Shown: positions 26,347 to 34,509 of the stretch, piece by piece
Position numbering within the stretch: the first letter of the stretch is position 1
Layout: each line of letters opens with the position of its first letter
Source of the DNA: Caballeronia cordobensis
GTDB lineage: Bacteria; Pseudomonadota; Gammaproteobacteria; Burkholderiales; Burkholderiaceae
NCBI RefSeq assembly: GCF_001544575.2
Contig: NZ_FCNY02000009.1
Location: 248,001-312,000, forward strand
Length of the DNA stretch: 64,000 nt
Direction: 5' to 3'
Notes under the pieces: generated by a model
Databases searched by the model: none
What the model saw: the letters and a program-made list of their open reading frames with translations, nothing else
What the model was told of the DNA's origin: nothing
Translations under genes and position numbers: made by a program

Positions 26347-27171
26347 ATGTCACGACGCAAGCTGTCCTTGTCCGCACTGACGGTTCTCGAACTGACGCCG
26401 CCGCAGATGGTCGAGTGCGCGGCCAGGGCGGGCTACGATTTCGTCGGCTTGCGGCTTTTGCCCGCGACCGACACGGAAGTGCGGCACGAGATCGTCGGCG
26501 CGACGCCGATGAAGCGCGAAACGCTCGCCGTTTTGAGAGACACCGGCTTAGGCGTGCTCGATGCCGAAATCCTGCGGCTCAAGCCCGATACGAACGTCGC
26601 CGATTACGAGCCGATGCTCGCCACCGCCGCCGAATTGGGCGCGCGTTACGTGCTCGTCGCGGGCAACGATCCGGACGAGGCGCGCACGGCCGAGCGGCTC
26701 GCCGCGCTGTGCGATATCGCGAAGCCGTACGGCTTGTCGCCGTCGCTGGAGCCGATGCCCTGGACCGACGCGAAGGACATCGTGCAGGGCGCGCGCATCG
26801 TGAAGGCGGCGGCGCGCGCGAATACGGGACTGATCGTCGATCCGATTCATTTCGACCGCGCGGGTTCGTCGACGCACACGTTGCGCGAGCTGCCGCGCGA
26901 GTGGTTCGGCTACGTGCAGTTCTGCGACGCGCCCGCCGAACGGCCCGCCGATCTCGACACGCTGCTGTATCAGGCGCGCGCCGAGCGGATGATTCCGGGA
27001 GAGGGCGGGCTCGATCTGGCCGGCATTCTGCGCGCGCTGCCCGACGACCTGCCGCTTTCCATCGAAGTGCCGACGAACGCGTGGGCGAAGACCGCGAACG
27101 CGCTCACCCGGGCGACGCGCCTGCGCGAGGCGACGCTCGCGGTGCTTCGGGAGGCGTACGCCGAACTTTGA
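26347..27171 (+). CDS. TIM-barrel protein of the sugar phosphate isomerase/epimerase fold
   Basis: 274 residues, xylose-isomerase-like barrel: AARAGYDFVGLRLLP near residue 27, VLDAEILRLKP near 76, YVLVAGNDPDEARTA near 103, LEPMPW near 138, LIVDPIHFDRAG near 165 and VQFCDAP near 198, which supply the usual Glu/Asp/His metal ligands. 3-Dehydroshikimate dehydratases (AsbF/QuiC type) share this fold, which is notable beside the AroE-like gene, but sugar epimerases and other lyases do too. ATG at 26347 follows GGAGACGACGCAG. Same operon as the flavoproteins and NIPSNAP gene (20-bp gap). Confidence 0.85.
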   Translation: MSRRKLSLSALTVLELTPPQMVECAARAGYDFVGLRLLPATDTEVRHEIVGATPMKRETLAVLRDTGLGVLDAEILRLKPDTNVADYEPMLATAAELGARYVLVAGNDPDEARTAERLAALCDIAKPYGLSPSLEPMPWTDAKDIVQGARIVKAAARANTGLIVDPIHFDRAGSSTHTLRELPREWFGYVQFCDAPAERPADLDTLLYQARAERMIPGEGGLDLAGILRALPDDLPLSIEVPTNAWAKTANALTRATRLREATLAVLREAYAEL

Positions 27172-27210
27172 CGCGCGCCAGTTGAATTCCGAGGTGGAAT
27201 CGTGTTCTCA

Positions 27211-27226
27211 TTCCGAATCATCGGAA
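27211..27226. promoter_or_regulatory. TTCCGA-N4-TCGGAA inverted repeat before the IclR gene
   Basis: Perfect 6-bp arms around ATCA, 18 bp before the IclR ATG, overlapping the place where a ribosome would bind. It contains the same TTCC/GGAA half-sites as the palindrome at 22147; further copies of ATTCC and GGAAT occur at 27186-27200. Fits autoregulation by the IclR protein. Confidence 0.5.
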
Positions 27227-27243
27227 CTTCGAGAGACTGACAC

Positions 27244-28098
27244 ATGGCGGGAAATCTGGAGCGGGCGTTGTCGATCATCGAGCTGCTGGCGAAAAACGGC
27301 GGGCGCATGCAGCTCGCCGCCATCGCCGACACGCTCAACATTCCGCGCAGCGGCACGCACCGGCTGCTCGCGATGCTGATCGACGAAGGCTATGTCCGTC
27401 AGGACGAGGATCACGGCGAGTACATGCTCGCGCTCAAGCTCGTGTCGCTCGCGCTCATTTATCTGTCGACGGGCGGCGTGCTCGACGTGTCGCAGCCCGT
27501 GCTCGACCGGCTCGCGGCGCAGTCGGGCGAACTGGCGCGCGTGGGCGTGGTCGAGGACGATCACATTACGTTCGTCGGCAAGGCGCAGGGCGCGAAATCG
27601 GGCCTGCGCTACGATCCGGATATGGGCAGCCAGCCGCCGCTGCATTGCACGGCGAGCGGGCAGGCGTGGCTGTCGTCGCTATCGGACGAGGAAGCGCTCG
27701 AACTCGTGTCGAAGCAGGGCGGACTGGGCAAGCCGGGGCAGGGCGGGCCGAGGGCGCCGAAGACCATCCAGCAGTTTCTCGCGGATCTGCACGCGGCCCG
27801 CAAACGGGGTTATGGCATCGCGAGCGAGACCTACGAAGCCGGCATGACGTCGATGGCCGCGCCGATTCATCATCCGGTGACGGGCGTGGTCGTGGGCGTC
27901 GTGAGCCTCGCGGGCCCGACGAGCCGCCTGCCGGAAGCGCGGCTGAAGGAGCTTGCGCCGGCCCTGCTCGAAGCCGCGTCGGATATGGGCGCGGCGACGC
28001 TGAGCTCGCCGTATTTCAAGCGGCCGGCTGCGAGTGTGGAAGTGCCCGCTGAAAAGGTGCCGGGCAAGGCGAAGGCGAAGAACGTCAGCGCCGTTTGA
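27244..28098 (+). CDS. IclR-family transcriptional regulator
   Basis: 284 residues. Winged helix about 5-65 (LAAIADTLNIPRSGTHRLLAML), effector domain from about 90 (GVLDVSQPVLDRLAAQSGELAR) to 245 with TSMAAPIHHPVTGVVVGVVS, and a short lysine/alanine-rich tail (GKAKAKNV). It follows the catabolic genes on the same strand after a 72-bp gap holding an inverted repeat, so it has its own promoter or operator and is the obvious candidate regulator of the flavoprotein operon and the divergent aroE-like gene. Confidence 0.92.
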   Translation: MAGNLERALSIIELLAKNGGRMQLAAIADTLNIPRSGTHRLLAMLIDEGYVRQDEDHGEYMLALKLVSLALIYLSTGGVLDVSQPVLDRLAAQSGELARVGVVEDDHITFVGKAQGAKSGLRYDPDMGSQPPLHCTASGQAWLSSLSDEEALELVSKQGGLGKPGQGGPRAPKTIQQFLADLHAARKRGYGIASETYEAGMTSMAAPIHHPVTGVVVGVVSLAGPTSRLPEARLKELAPALLEAASDMGAATLSSPYFKRPAASVEVPAEKVPGKAKAKNVSAV

Positions 28099-28173
28099 CG
28101 CCGTTTGACGCCGGATTAGGCCGAACGGACGAGGTGACGCGGCGAAAACGGCTGCGTTATCATCGTTTTCATC

Positions 28174-28389
28174 ATGAAACGAGAATTTGAAATGCCCACT
28201 CCGCTCGATCCCATCGTGTCCGAATTCGCCACTGTCGAGGAAGCCGAGGCTTATGATCAGTGGTTTCGGGCGAAGATCCAGGCTGCACGCGACAATCCCG
28301 GCCCGCTCATCCCCCACGACGAAGCGATGTCGCGCATTCGCAAGAAGCTTCAGGCGAGAATCAGAGAGCAAGAGAAGCTGCGGAAGTGA
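28174..28389 (+). CDS. antitoxin of a type II toxin-antitoxin pair
   Basis: 71 residues, highly charged. Contains the short helix-rich segment EEAEAYDQWFRAKIQAARD followed by PHDEAMSRIRKKLQARI, a pattern seen in small RelB/StbD-like antitoxins that precede ParE/RelE toxins. An alternative ATG at 28192 would remove six residues; neither start has a strong ribosome site. The stop overlaps the toxin start (TGATG). It would bind and silence the toxin and probably repress the operon. Confidence 0.75.
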   Translation: MKREFEMPTPLDPIVSEFATVEEAEAYDQWFRAKIQAARDNPGPLIPHDEAMSRIRKKLQARIREQEKLRK

Positions 28390-28667
28390 TGCTGCCGATT
28401 CGATGGACTACAAAAGCGCTCGACAACCTCGATGAACTGACTGATCACATCGCCGAAGACAGTATCTGGGCAGCGGTCGATATATTCGAGCTCATTCAAA
28501 ACAGTGTCATCCCCGCGGCGACTCATCCTTACCTTTTCCGCCCGGGGCGTCTTTCGGGAACGCGCGAGATCGTCGCGCATCCCAACTACATCGTCGTCTA
28601 CGAAATCGTCGATGGATGGATTCAGGTAATGGGCGTTGTCCATTCACGGCGCCAATATCCGCGATAG
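28389..28667 (+). CDS. RelE/ParE-family toxin
   Basis: 92 residues with the ParE/RelE layout: N-terminal helices (WTTKALDNLDELTDHIAED), then LFRPGRLSGTREIVAHPNYIVVYEI and the C-terminal strand VMGVVHSRRQYPR, in which R/H residues match the family's conserved basic end. ParE members poison DNA gyrase, RelE members cleave mRNA; which applies here cannot be told. It is translationally coupled to the antitoxin and lies just before a P450 gene. Confidence 0.82.
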   Translation: MLPIRWTTKALDNLDELTDHIAEDSIWAAVDIFELIQNSVIPAATHPYLFRPGRLSGTREIVAHPNYIVVYEIVDGWIQVMGVVHSRRQYPR

Positions 28668-28762
28668 CCTGTCCTGGGGCGGAGCGCCTTTCATGCGGCG
28701 CTTCCTGCTCCCGTTCTACTCCTGCACTATCCTCAAAACACCCAGCCCTCGCGAGGCCGATC

Positions 28763-30193
28763 ATGAACGCGACGTCCGTCGGCGCGCCCTTACGCGAAGT
28801 CGACGATTTACCGTCGCCGCGCGGCCTGCCTCTCGTCGGCAATCTGCACCAGTTGCCGCCCGCCACGCATCATCTGACGCTGGAGCGCTGGGCCGCCGAA
28901 CTTGGCACGCCCTACGTGTTCCGCTTCGGCACGACGCCCGTCACGGTCTGGAACGATATCGAGCTGTCGCACGCGGTGTTGCGAGAGCGGCCGCATCGCT
29001 ATCGTCGCTATGCGCCCATCGAGAATATTCTCAAAGAATTCGGCTGCAACGGGCTCTTTTCGATCGAAGGCGCGGCATGGGAGCCGCAGCGCCGTCTCGT
29101 GATGCAGGCGCTCTCGATTCCGCATATCAAGGCGTTCTATCCGACGCTCGCCGCGATCGCCGAGCGGTTGCGGCGACGCTGGGAAGCGGCGGCGCGCGCG
29201 GGCCGCGTGGTCGACATGACCGGGGACCTCAAGCGCTTCACGGTCGATGTGACGAGCGCGCTCGCATTCGGCGAAGATCCGAACACGCTGGAAAACGAGC
29301 GCGTGCTGATCCAGGAACAACTCGCGATGCTCCTGCCGATGCTGATGTCGCGCGTCAACGCGCCGTTCGCGTACTGGCACTACGTGAAGTTTCCGCGCGA
29401 CCGCAAGTTCGACGAAGCCATGTCGGCCGTGCATCGCTATATCCGCGAACTAATGGCGCGCACGCGCGCGCGGATGCGCGAGCAGGCCGCGCAAACGCGC
29501 GAAAGCGCCGCGCCGCAGAATCTGCTCGAAGCGATGATCGCCATGCGCGATACCCCCGGCTCCGGCATCACCGACGACGAAGTCGCCGCCAACGTACTGA
29601 CGATGCTCGTCGCGGGCGAGGACACCACGGCGACGTCGATTGCATGGGCGCTGCTCTTTCTCGGCACCGACGACGCATTGCAGGCGCGCGTCGCCGCGGA
29701 CTCACGGCGCGTGCTCGGCGACGCGGCCGTCTGCTCCGACTACACCGCGATGCGCGAGCTCGACCTGTGCGAAGCCGTGTGCACGGAGGCGAGCCGGCTG
29801 CATCCGATTGCGCCCTATCTGTCGCTGGAGCCGCTCGAAGAAGTGCGTCTTCAAGGCGTGCGCTTGCCCGCGGGCACCAAGATGTTCCTCCTGAACCGCC
29901 CCGCGATGCTCGATCCGCACAACTTCGCCGATCCCCGCCGCTACGATCCCGACCGATGGCTGCATGACCAGTATCGCGAAGGCGCGCACGAGCCGCGCGC
30001 GTATCTGCAATTCGGCGCGGGACCGCGCGTATGTCCGGGACGGCACCTGGCGGCGGTGGAAATGCGGCTCGTCGTATCGATGCTGACGGCAAATTTCATC
30101 GCGCAACTGGCGACGAATCCCGCCGATATCCACGAGATCTGCGCCTTCGTCTCGGTGCCGAGCGAAATGCCGATGCGTCTTGTCCTGCGATAG
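28763..30193 (+). CDS. cytochrome P450
   Basis: 476 residues, soluble. I-helix AGEDTTATS near residue 290, ExxR helix in CTEASRL near 340, and the haem loop FGAGPRVCPGRH with the proximal cysteine at residue 424. N-terminal LPSPRGLPLVGNLHQLP is the usual proline hinge but no membrane anchor precedes it. Inserts one oxygen atom from O2 into an organic substrate; no ferredoxin or reductase gene is adjacent, so electrons must come from elsewhere. ATG at 28763 chosen; earlier codons overlap the toxin gene. It ends 5 bp from the convergent XRE gene. Substrate unknown. Confidence 0.93.
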   Translation: MNATSVGAPLREVDDLPSPRGLPLVGNLHQLPPATHHLTLERWAAELGTPYVFRFGTTPVTVWNDIELSHAVLRERPHRYRRYAPIENILKEFGCNGLFSIEGAAWEPQRRLVMQALSIPHIKAFYPTLAAIAERLRRRWEAAARAGRVVDMTGDLKRFTVDVTSALAFGEDPNTLENERVLIQEQLAMLLPMLMSRVNAPFAYWHYVKFPRDRKFDEAMSAVHRYIRELMARTRARMREQAAQTRESAAPQNLLEAMIAMRDTPGSGITDDEVAANVLTMLVAGEDTTATSIAWALLFLGTDDALQARVAADSRRVLGDAAVCSDYTAMRELDLCEAVCTEASRLHPIAPYLSLEPLEEVRLQGVRLPAGTKMFLLNRPAMLDPHNFADPRRYDPDRWLHDQYREGAHEPRAYLQFGAGPRVCPGRHLAAVEMRLVVSMLTANFIAQLATNPADIHEICAFVSVPSEMPMRLVLR

Positions 30194-30198
30194 CGGCG

Positions 30199-30807
30199 TT
30201 ACCGCGCATCCGCGACATCGGCGGGCGCGACCGGCACGCCGCCGCCCGTCGCCATCCACAACACTTCGGCGTCTTCCTCGCTCGTCGAGATCGCCGCGTG
30301 GCCGGTGCGGCTGTCGAAATAGATGCTGTCGCCCGCGTTCAGATGCGTCGGCGCGTAGAGTTCGGAATACAGGCACACGCTGCCGCTGATCACATAGAGA
30401 AATTCCTCGCCTTCGTGGCGGCCCCAGTCGTCGAAGGCGTCGAGCGTGTGCGCCGAAATGCGGATGCGAAATGGCAGCATCGCCTTGTGCGCGAGCTCGG
30501 TGGCGAGCAGTTCCATCTGATAGCCGCGATACGCGTGGCGCTGCCCTTCGTCGCGGCGCGTGAGCGCGCGCCGGCCGCTTGCGCTCGGTGCGGGCGCGGT
30601 GCCGAACAGCTCGGCGAGATCGATCTGCAGACCGCGCACGATTTTCTGCAGCACGTCGAAAGTCGGCGACATTAGACCGTTTTCGATCTTCGAGAGCGCC
30701 GAGCGCGACACCCCGCACAGGCGGCTCGCCGTTTCGAGCGTCAGGTCTTGCGCGAGCCGCGCGCGTTTCACCCGGCGTCCGAGGTCGGCCGCGGATTGAT
30801 CGGACAT
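30199..30807 (-). CDS. XRE-family regulator with C-terminal cupin domain
   Basis: About 202 residues. XRE helix-turn-helix at roughly 5-62 (LTLETASRLCGVSRSALSKIE) and a cupin barrel near 110-190 (GRHEGEEFLYVISGSVCLYS, DSIYFDSRTGHAAISTSEE). Regulators of this HTH-cupin type (PuuR-like) often control polyamine or amino acid catabolism and bind a small ligand in the cupin. Start ATG 30807 has a GAAG element; ATG 30831 is also possible. It diverges from an aldehyde dehydrogenase/flavoprotein operon, and a 9-bp motif occurs in front of both. Confidence 0.9.
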   Translation of the reverse strand: MSDQSAADLGRRVKRARLAQDLTLETASRLCGVSRSALSKIENGLMSPTFDVLQKIVRGLQIDLAELFGTAPAPSASGRRALTRRDEGQRHAYRGYQMELLATELAHKAMLPFRIRISAHTLDAFDDWGRHEGEEFLYVISGSVCLYSELYAPTHLNAGDSIYFDSRTGHAAISTSEEDAEVLWMATGGGVPVAPADVADAR

Positions 30808-30859
30808 GTTCTTCGTGCTGAGGCTGGGCATGGGGAAATGCGGTCGTAAAGGCTTTTTT

Positions 30860-31038
30860 GTTTCCGATAATAACATCGCGCAAACGGCGCGCGCCTGCTG
30901 CGCGTACCGGCACGCTGCCCGAATCTACCGCCGCAAAAGGCCGCGCGCATTGGTGACAACCCCAATATTGATCACGTTGTCCACCGCCCGGACAGCGCGT
31001 ATAGTTTCCAGGCTTACGCAAGTTTCCGATCAGAAACT
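30860..31038. promoter_or_regulatory. repeated GTTTCCGAT sites between the XRE regulator and ALDH operon
   Basis: GTTTCCGAT occurs at 30860-30868 and 31022-31030. The second copy is part of an inverted repeat AGTTTC-CGATCA-GAAACT (31021-31038), 37 bp before the GTG start of the dehydrogenase. The first lies about 55 bp upstream of the regulator start. Positions fit operator sites for the XRE-cupin regulator on both divergent promoters. Confidence 0.55.
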
Positions 31039-31075
31039 TCGTTCCAGGGACAACCCGCTTCAAAAGGACTTCATC

Positions 31076-32575
31076 GTGGACGCACAATCGATTCTTTCCG
31101 ACCTCGGCATCGCGAGCCTCGTGACCGACGGCGACCTCGTCGCCACTTCACCGATCAGCGGAGAAGTCATCGGCCGGGTGAAACAGCACACCACCGCCGA
31201 CGTGGATGCCGCGCTCGGCGCCGCGCGCACCGCGTTCGCCACGTGGCGCAACGTGCCCGCGCCGCGCCGCGGCGAGCTCGTGCGGCTGCTCGGCAATCGC
31301 CTGCGCGAGAAAAAGGAAGCGCTCGGCCGCCTCGTGTCGCTCGAAGCGGGCAAGATTCTCCAGGAAGGTCTGGGCGAAGTGCAGGAAATGATCGATATCT
31401 GCGATTTCGCCGTCGGCCTCTCGCGCCAGTTGTACGGCCTCACGATCGCGTCCGAGCGCCCCGGCCACCGCATGGCCGAGACGTGGCACCCGTTCGGCGT
31501 GTGCACGATCATCTCGGCGTTCAATTTCCCGGTCGCGGTATGGTCGTGGAACGCGGCGCTCGCGCTCGTGTGCGGCAACGCGGTCGTGTGGAAGCCGTCC
31601 GAGAAAACGCCGCTCACCGCGCTCGCGGTCGATCGCATTATGCGCGACGCCATCGACGAATTCGGCTCCGCGCCGGCGGGCCTCGCTTCGCTGATCGTGG
31701 GCGGACGCGAAGTCGGCGCGGCACTCGTCGCGGACAAGCGCTCGGACATCGTCAGCGCGACCGGCAGCACGGAAATGGGCCGCAAGGTCGGCGTCGCGGT
31801 GGCGCAGCGCTTCGGCCGCTCGATTCTGGAACTCGGCGGCAACAACGCGGGCATCGTGTCGCACACGGCAAACCGCGATCTCGCGCTGCGCGGCATTCTC
31901 TTTTCGGCGGTCGGCACGGCGGGGCAGCGCTGCACGTCGCTGCGGCGTCTGTTCGTCCATGAAAGCATCTACGACGAAACCGTCGCGCGCCTGAAAGATC
32001 TCTACGCGAAAGTCCCGGTCGGCAATCCGCTGGAGCAGGGCGTGCTGATGGGCCCGCTCATCGACGTGCAGGCGTTCGCGCGCATGCAGGACGCGCTCGA
32101 ACAGGCGAAGGGCGAGGGCGGCAAAGTGTCCGGCGGCGAGCGCGTCAGCGTGAAGGGTCACGAAAACGGCTATTACGTGCGCCCCGCGCTCGTCGAAATG
32201 CCGTCGCAAACGGAGGTCGTGCTGAAGGAAACCTTCGCGCCGATCCTCTACGTGATGCGCTATTCCGATTTCGATGACGCCATCGCCGCAAACAACGCCG
32301 CCGCGCACGGCCTGTCGTCGTGCACATTCACCACCGATCTGCGCGAAGCGGAGCGCTTCCTGTCGGCATCGGGCAGCGATTGCGGCATCGCGAACGTGAA
32401 CATCGGACCGAGCGGCGCGGAAATCGGCGGCGCGTTCGGCGGCGAGAAAGAAACCGGCGGCGGCCGCGAGTCGGGCTCGGACGCGTGGAAGGCCTACATG
32501 CGCCGCGCGACCAACACGATCAACTATTCGTCGGAATTGCCGCTCGCGCAGGGCATCGACTTCAATCTCGGCTGA
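31076..32575 (+). CDS. ALDH7-type aldehyde dehydrogenase (aminoadipate semialdehyde/piperideine-6-carboxylate dehydrogenase-like)
   Basis: 499 residues. Substrate and cofactor residues include CTIISAFNFPVAVWSWN near 142, LELGGNNAGIV near 255 and catalytic C286 in GTAGQRCTSLRR; NVNIGPSGAEIGGAFGGEKETGGG near 440 is characteristic of the ALDH7/AmaB branch rather than general ALDHs. That branch oxidises alpha-aminoadipate semialdehyde to aminoadipate in lysine breakdown. GTG at 31076 follows AAAAGGAC. The next gene, 7 bp on, is a DAO-type flavoprotein, matching the amaB/amaA pairing of pseudomonads, though order and sequence identity should be checked. Confidence 0.85.
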   Translation: MDAQSILSDLGIASLVTDGDLVATSPISGEVIGRVKQHTTADVDAALGAARTAFATWRNVPAPRRGELVRLLGNRLREKKEALGRLVSLEAGKILQEGLGEVQEMIDICDFAVGLSRQLYGLTIASERPGHRMAETWHPFGVCTIISAFNFPVAVWSWNAALALVCGNAVVWKPSEKTPLTALAVDRIMRDAIDEFGSAPAGLASLIVGGREVGAALVADKRSDIVSATGSTEMGRKVGVAVAQRFGRSILELGGNNAGIVSHTANRDLALRGILFSAVGTAGQRCTSLRRLFVHESIYDETVARLKDLYAKVPVGNPLEQGVLMGPLIDVQAFARMQDALEQAKGEGGKVSGGERVSVKGHENGYYVRPALVEMPSQTEVVLKETFAPILYVMRYSDFDDAIAANNAAAHGLSSCTFTTDLREAERFLSASGSDCGIANVNIGPSGAEIGGAFGGEKETGGGRESGSDAWKAYMRRATNTINYSSELPLAQGIDFNLG

Positions 32576-32582
32576 GGGCACG

Positions 32583-33755
32583 GTGAGTCCAGGCGTTGTC
32601 ATCGTCGGTGGTGGGGTGATCGGCAGTTCGGTCGCGTATTTTCTGCGTGCGGCCGATCCGTCCGTGCCGGTCACGGTGATCGAGCGCGATCCGACTTACG
32701 CGTGCTCGTCGTCGGCGCTTTCGGCGGCGTCGATCCGGCAGCAGTTCTCCACGCCGCTTTCCGTGCGCATGTCGCTCTTCGGCATCGAGTTCCTGCGATC
32801 GGTCGGCGAGCGGCTCGAAGTGGATGGCGAGCGTCCGTCGATCGATCTGCACGAGGGCGGTTATCTGTTTCTCGCGACCGCGCAGGGCGAGGCGACGCTG
32901 CGCGAGAATCACGCGTTGCAGCGCGAACTCGGCGCGGACATCAGCCTGCTCGATCCCGCGCGATTGCAAGCGCGCTTTCCGTGGCTGAACACCGAGGATC
33001 TCGCGGCGGGCGCGTTCGGCGAAAGCGGCGAGGGCTGGTTCGATGGCTACGGCCTCGTGCAGGCGTTGCGGCGCAAGGCGCAAGCGCTCGGCGCGCGGTA
33101 TGTGCCGACGGAAGTGGTCGGCATCGAACGCGCGGGCCGGCGTGCCACGGCCGTGCGCGCGGCGAACGGCGAAACCTACGCGTGCGATGTCCTCGTGAAC
33201 GCGGCGGGCGCGTGGGCGCGCGGCGTCGCGGCGATGCTCGGCGTCGAGATTCCGGTGTATGCACGGCGGCGCAGCATCTTCAACGTGTCGTCGCCCGCGA
33301 AGCTCGAACGCGCGCCCTTGCTGATCGATCCGAGCGGCGTCTACTTCCGTCCGGAGGGGCGCACGTATATTTGCGGCACGTCGCCCTCGGCGGACAACGA
33401 CCCCGACGACCTGCCGCTCGATCAGGTCGATCACGCGCTGTTCGACGATGTGATCTGGCCGACGCTCGCGCACCGCGTGCCGGAATTCGAGGCGCTGCGC
33501 GTCGAGCGCTGCTGGTCCGGCTATTACGAATACAACGTGCTCGACCAGAATGCGATCATCGGCGCGCACCCGGACGTCGAGAATTGCATTTTCGCGAACG
33601 GCTTCAGCGGACACGGGCTGCAGCAAGGCCCGGCGACGGGACGCGGCGTGAGCGAACTCATCCTGCACGGACGCTACGAAACGCTGGATTTATCGCCGCT
33701 CGACTGGACGCGCGTGCTCGAAGGGCGCCCGTTCATCGAAAAGAATGTCGTATAA
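32583..33755 (+). CDS. DAO-family FAD-dependent oxidoreductase
   Basis: 390 residues. N-terminal FAD motif GGGVIGSS at 9-16, substrate-side SIRQQFSTPLSVRMS near 50, the second cofactor region NAAGAWARGVAAMLG near 205, and the C-terminal FANGFSGHGLQQGPATGRG near 340. This matches glycine/sarcosine/D-amino-acid-type oxidases and FOXRED1-like proteins. Its operon partner suggests oxidation of a cyclic or D-amino acid (for example L-pipecolate) to an imine that opens to the semialdehyde used by the dehydrogenase; this is inference. GTG at 32583 has GAGG just upstream. Confidence 0.82.
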   Translation: MSPGVVIVGGGVIGSSVAYFLRAADPSVPVTVIERDPTYACSSSALSAASIRQQFSTPLSVRMSLFGIEFLRSVGERLEVDGERPSIDLHEGGYLFLATAQGEATLRENHALQRELGADISLLDPARLQARFPWLNTEDLAAGAFGESGEGWFDGYGLVQALRRKAQALGARYVPTEVVGIERAGRRATAVRAANGETYACDVLVNAAGAWARGVAAMLGVEIPVYARRRSIFNVSSPAKLERAPLLIDPSGVYFRPEGRTYICGTSPSADNDPDDLPLDQVDHALFDDVIWPTLAHRVPEFEALRVERCWSGYYEYNVLDQNAIIGAHPDVENCIFANGFSGHGLQQGPATGRGVSELILHGRYETLDLSPLDWTRVLEGRPFIEKNVV

Positions 33756-33804
33756 CAGATAAAAGACCGGCGAATGCCTTTTTCCATAATCGATGATTTA
33801 AGTC

Positions 33805-33832
33805 TGCCCGGTCCCGAACCGGGCATTTTTTT
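33805..33832 (+). terminator. intrinsic terminator of the ALDH/flavoprotein operon
   Basis: TGCCCGGT (33805-33812) pairs with ACCGGGCA (33818-33825) around a 5-base loop and is followed by seven T residues. Lies 50 bp after the stop of the DAO-type gene. Confidence 0.92.
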
Positions 33833-34018
33833 AGCTACGGAAATAGACAAGCGCATTGAGACCGGTTTGCCGGTGCGTTTCGAACGGGCATTCTTATCAT
33901 CATCGTCATGCAATCGGGCTGCGTCCATTAATGAAATCCACTAGGGCCAGCCGCCTTCGAGAAGCGCATTCTGGAACCATCAAACGCTTTTTCGCGCTTT
34001 AACGAAAGGAGACAAAAC

Positions 34019-34210
34019 ATGGAAGCCAATACGAGCGCGCATTACTATGCCTGGATCGATGAAGGCGAAATGCCTCACGATACGAGCGTCCCCGTGTCGC
34101 ACCGGTCCACACAGGTATCGGCGGCGCCAGAATATGTCGCGGAGATCTGCGGACGTTTTGCCAAAACCGAAGAGGAAAAAAATTCCTGCGTGATTCGCGG
34201 CTATAACTGA
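34019..34210 (+). CDS. small hypothetical protein
   Basis: 63 residues, acidic-to-neutral, no membrane segment. AAAGGAGAC seven bases before the ATG is one of the best ribosome sites in the window, which supports translation. Sequence includes HYYAWIDEGEMPHD and VAEICGRFAKTEEEKNS with two cysteines (44 and 57). I do not recognise it. It stands alone between two terminators and is probably a single-gene unit. Confidence 0.6.
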   Translation: MEANTSAHYYAWIDEGEMPHDTSVPVSHRSTQVSAAPEYVAEICGRFAKTEEEKNSCVIRGYN

Positions 34211-34390
34211 ACGCCTTAAAACAGTGTGTTGCGCGCCTGACACGGTTTGTCATCGCGCGCATAAACTTGAGAGATGACGCGCATGGCGTGATTCATGACG
34301 CGACCTCATGAAACGTGTAATGCCGGTGATATTCATTCGGTAATGCGGCCGTGTGTGTGCGTTATCTGACAGAAGACGCCGTGTAAATCG

Positions 34391-34413
34391 AACCCGCCGC
34401 GTGCGGGTTTTTT
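34391..34413 (+). terminator. intrinsic terminator
   Basis: AACCCGC (34391-34397) pairs with GCGGGTT (34403-34409) with a 5-base loop and a six-T run. It follows the small gene at 34019 after 180 bp that hold no other recognised feature. Confidence 0.8.
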
Positions 34414-34509
34414 CATGTTTGCCGTGCGTCGCCACGGTCCGCCCGCGTTCGGCAGCCCGCCCCCGCCGATGGCACAATCGCTCGCAACGAGGCGATATCA
34501 GGAGCAAAG

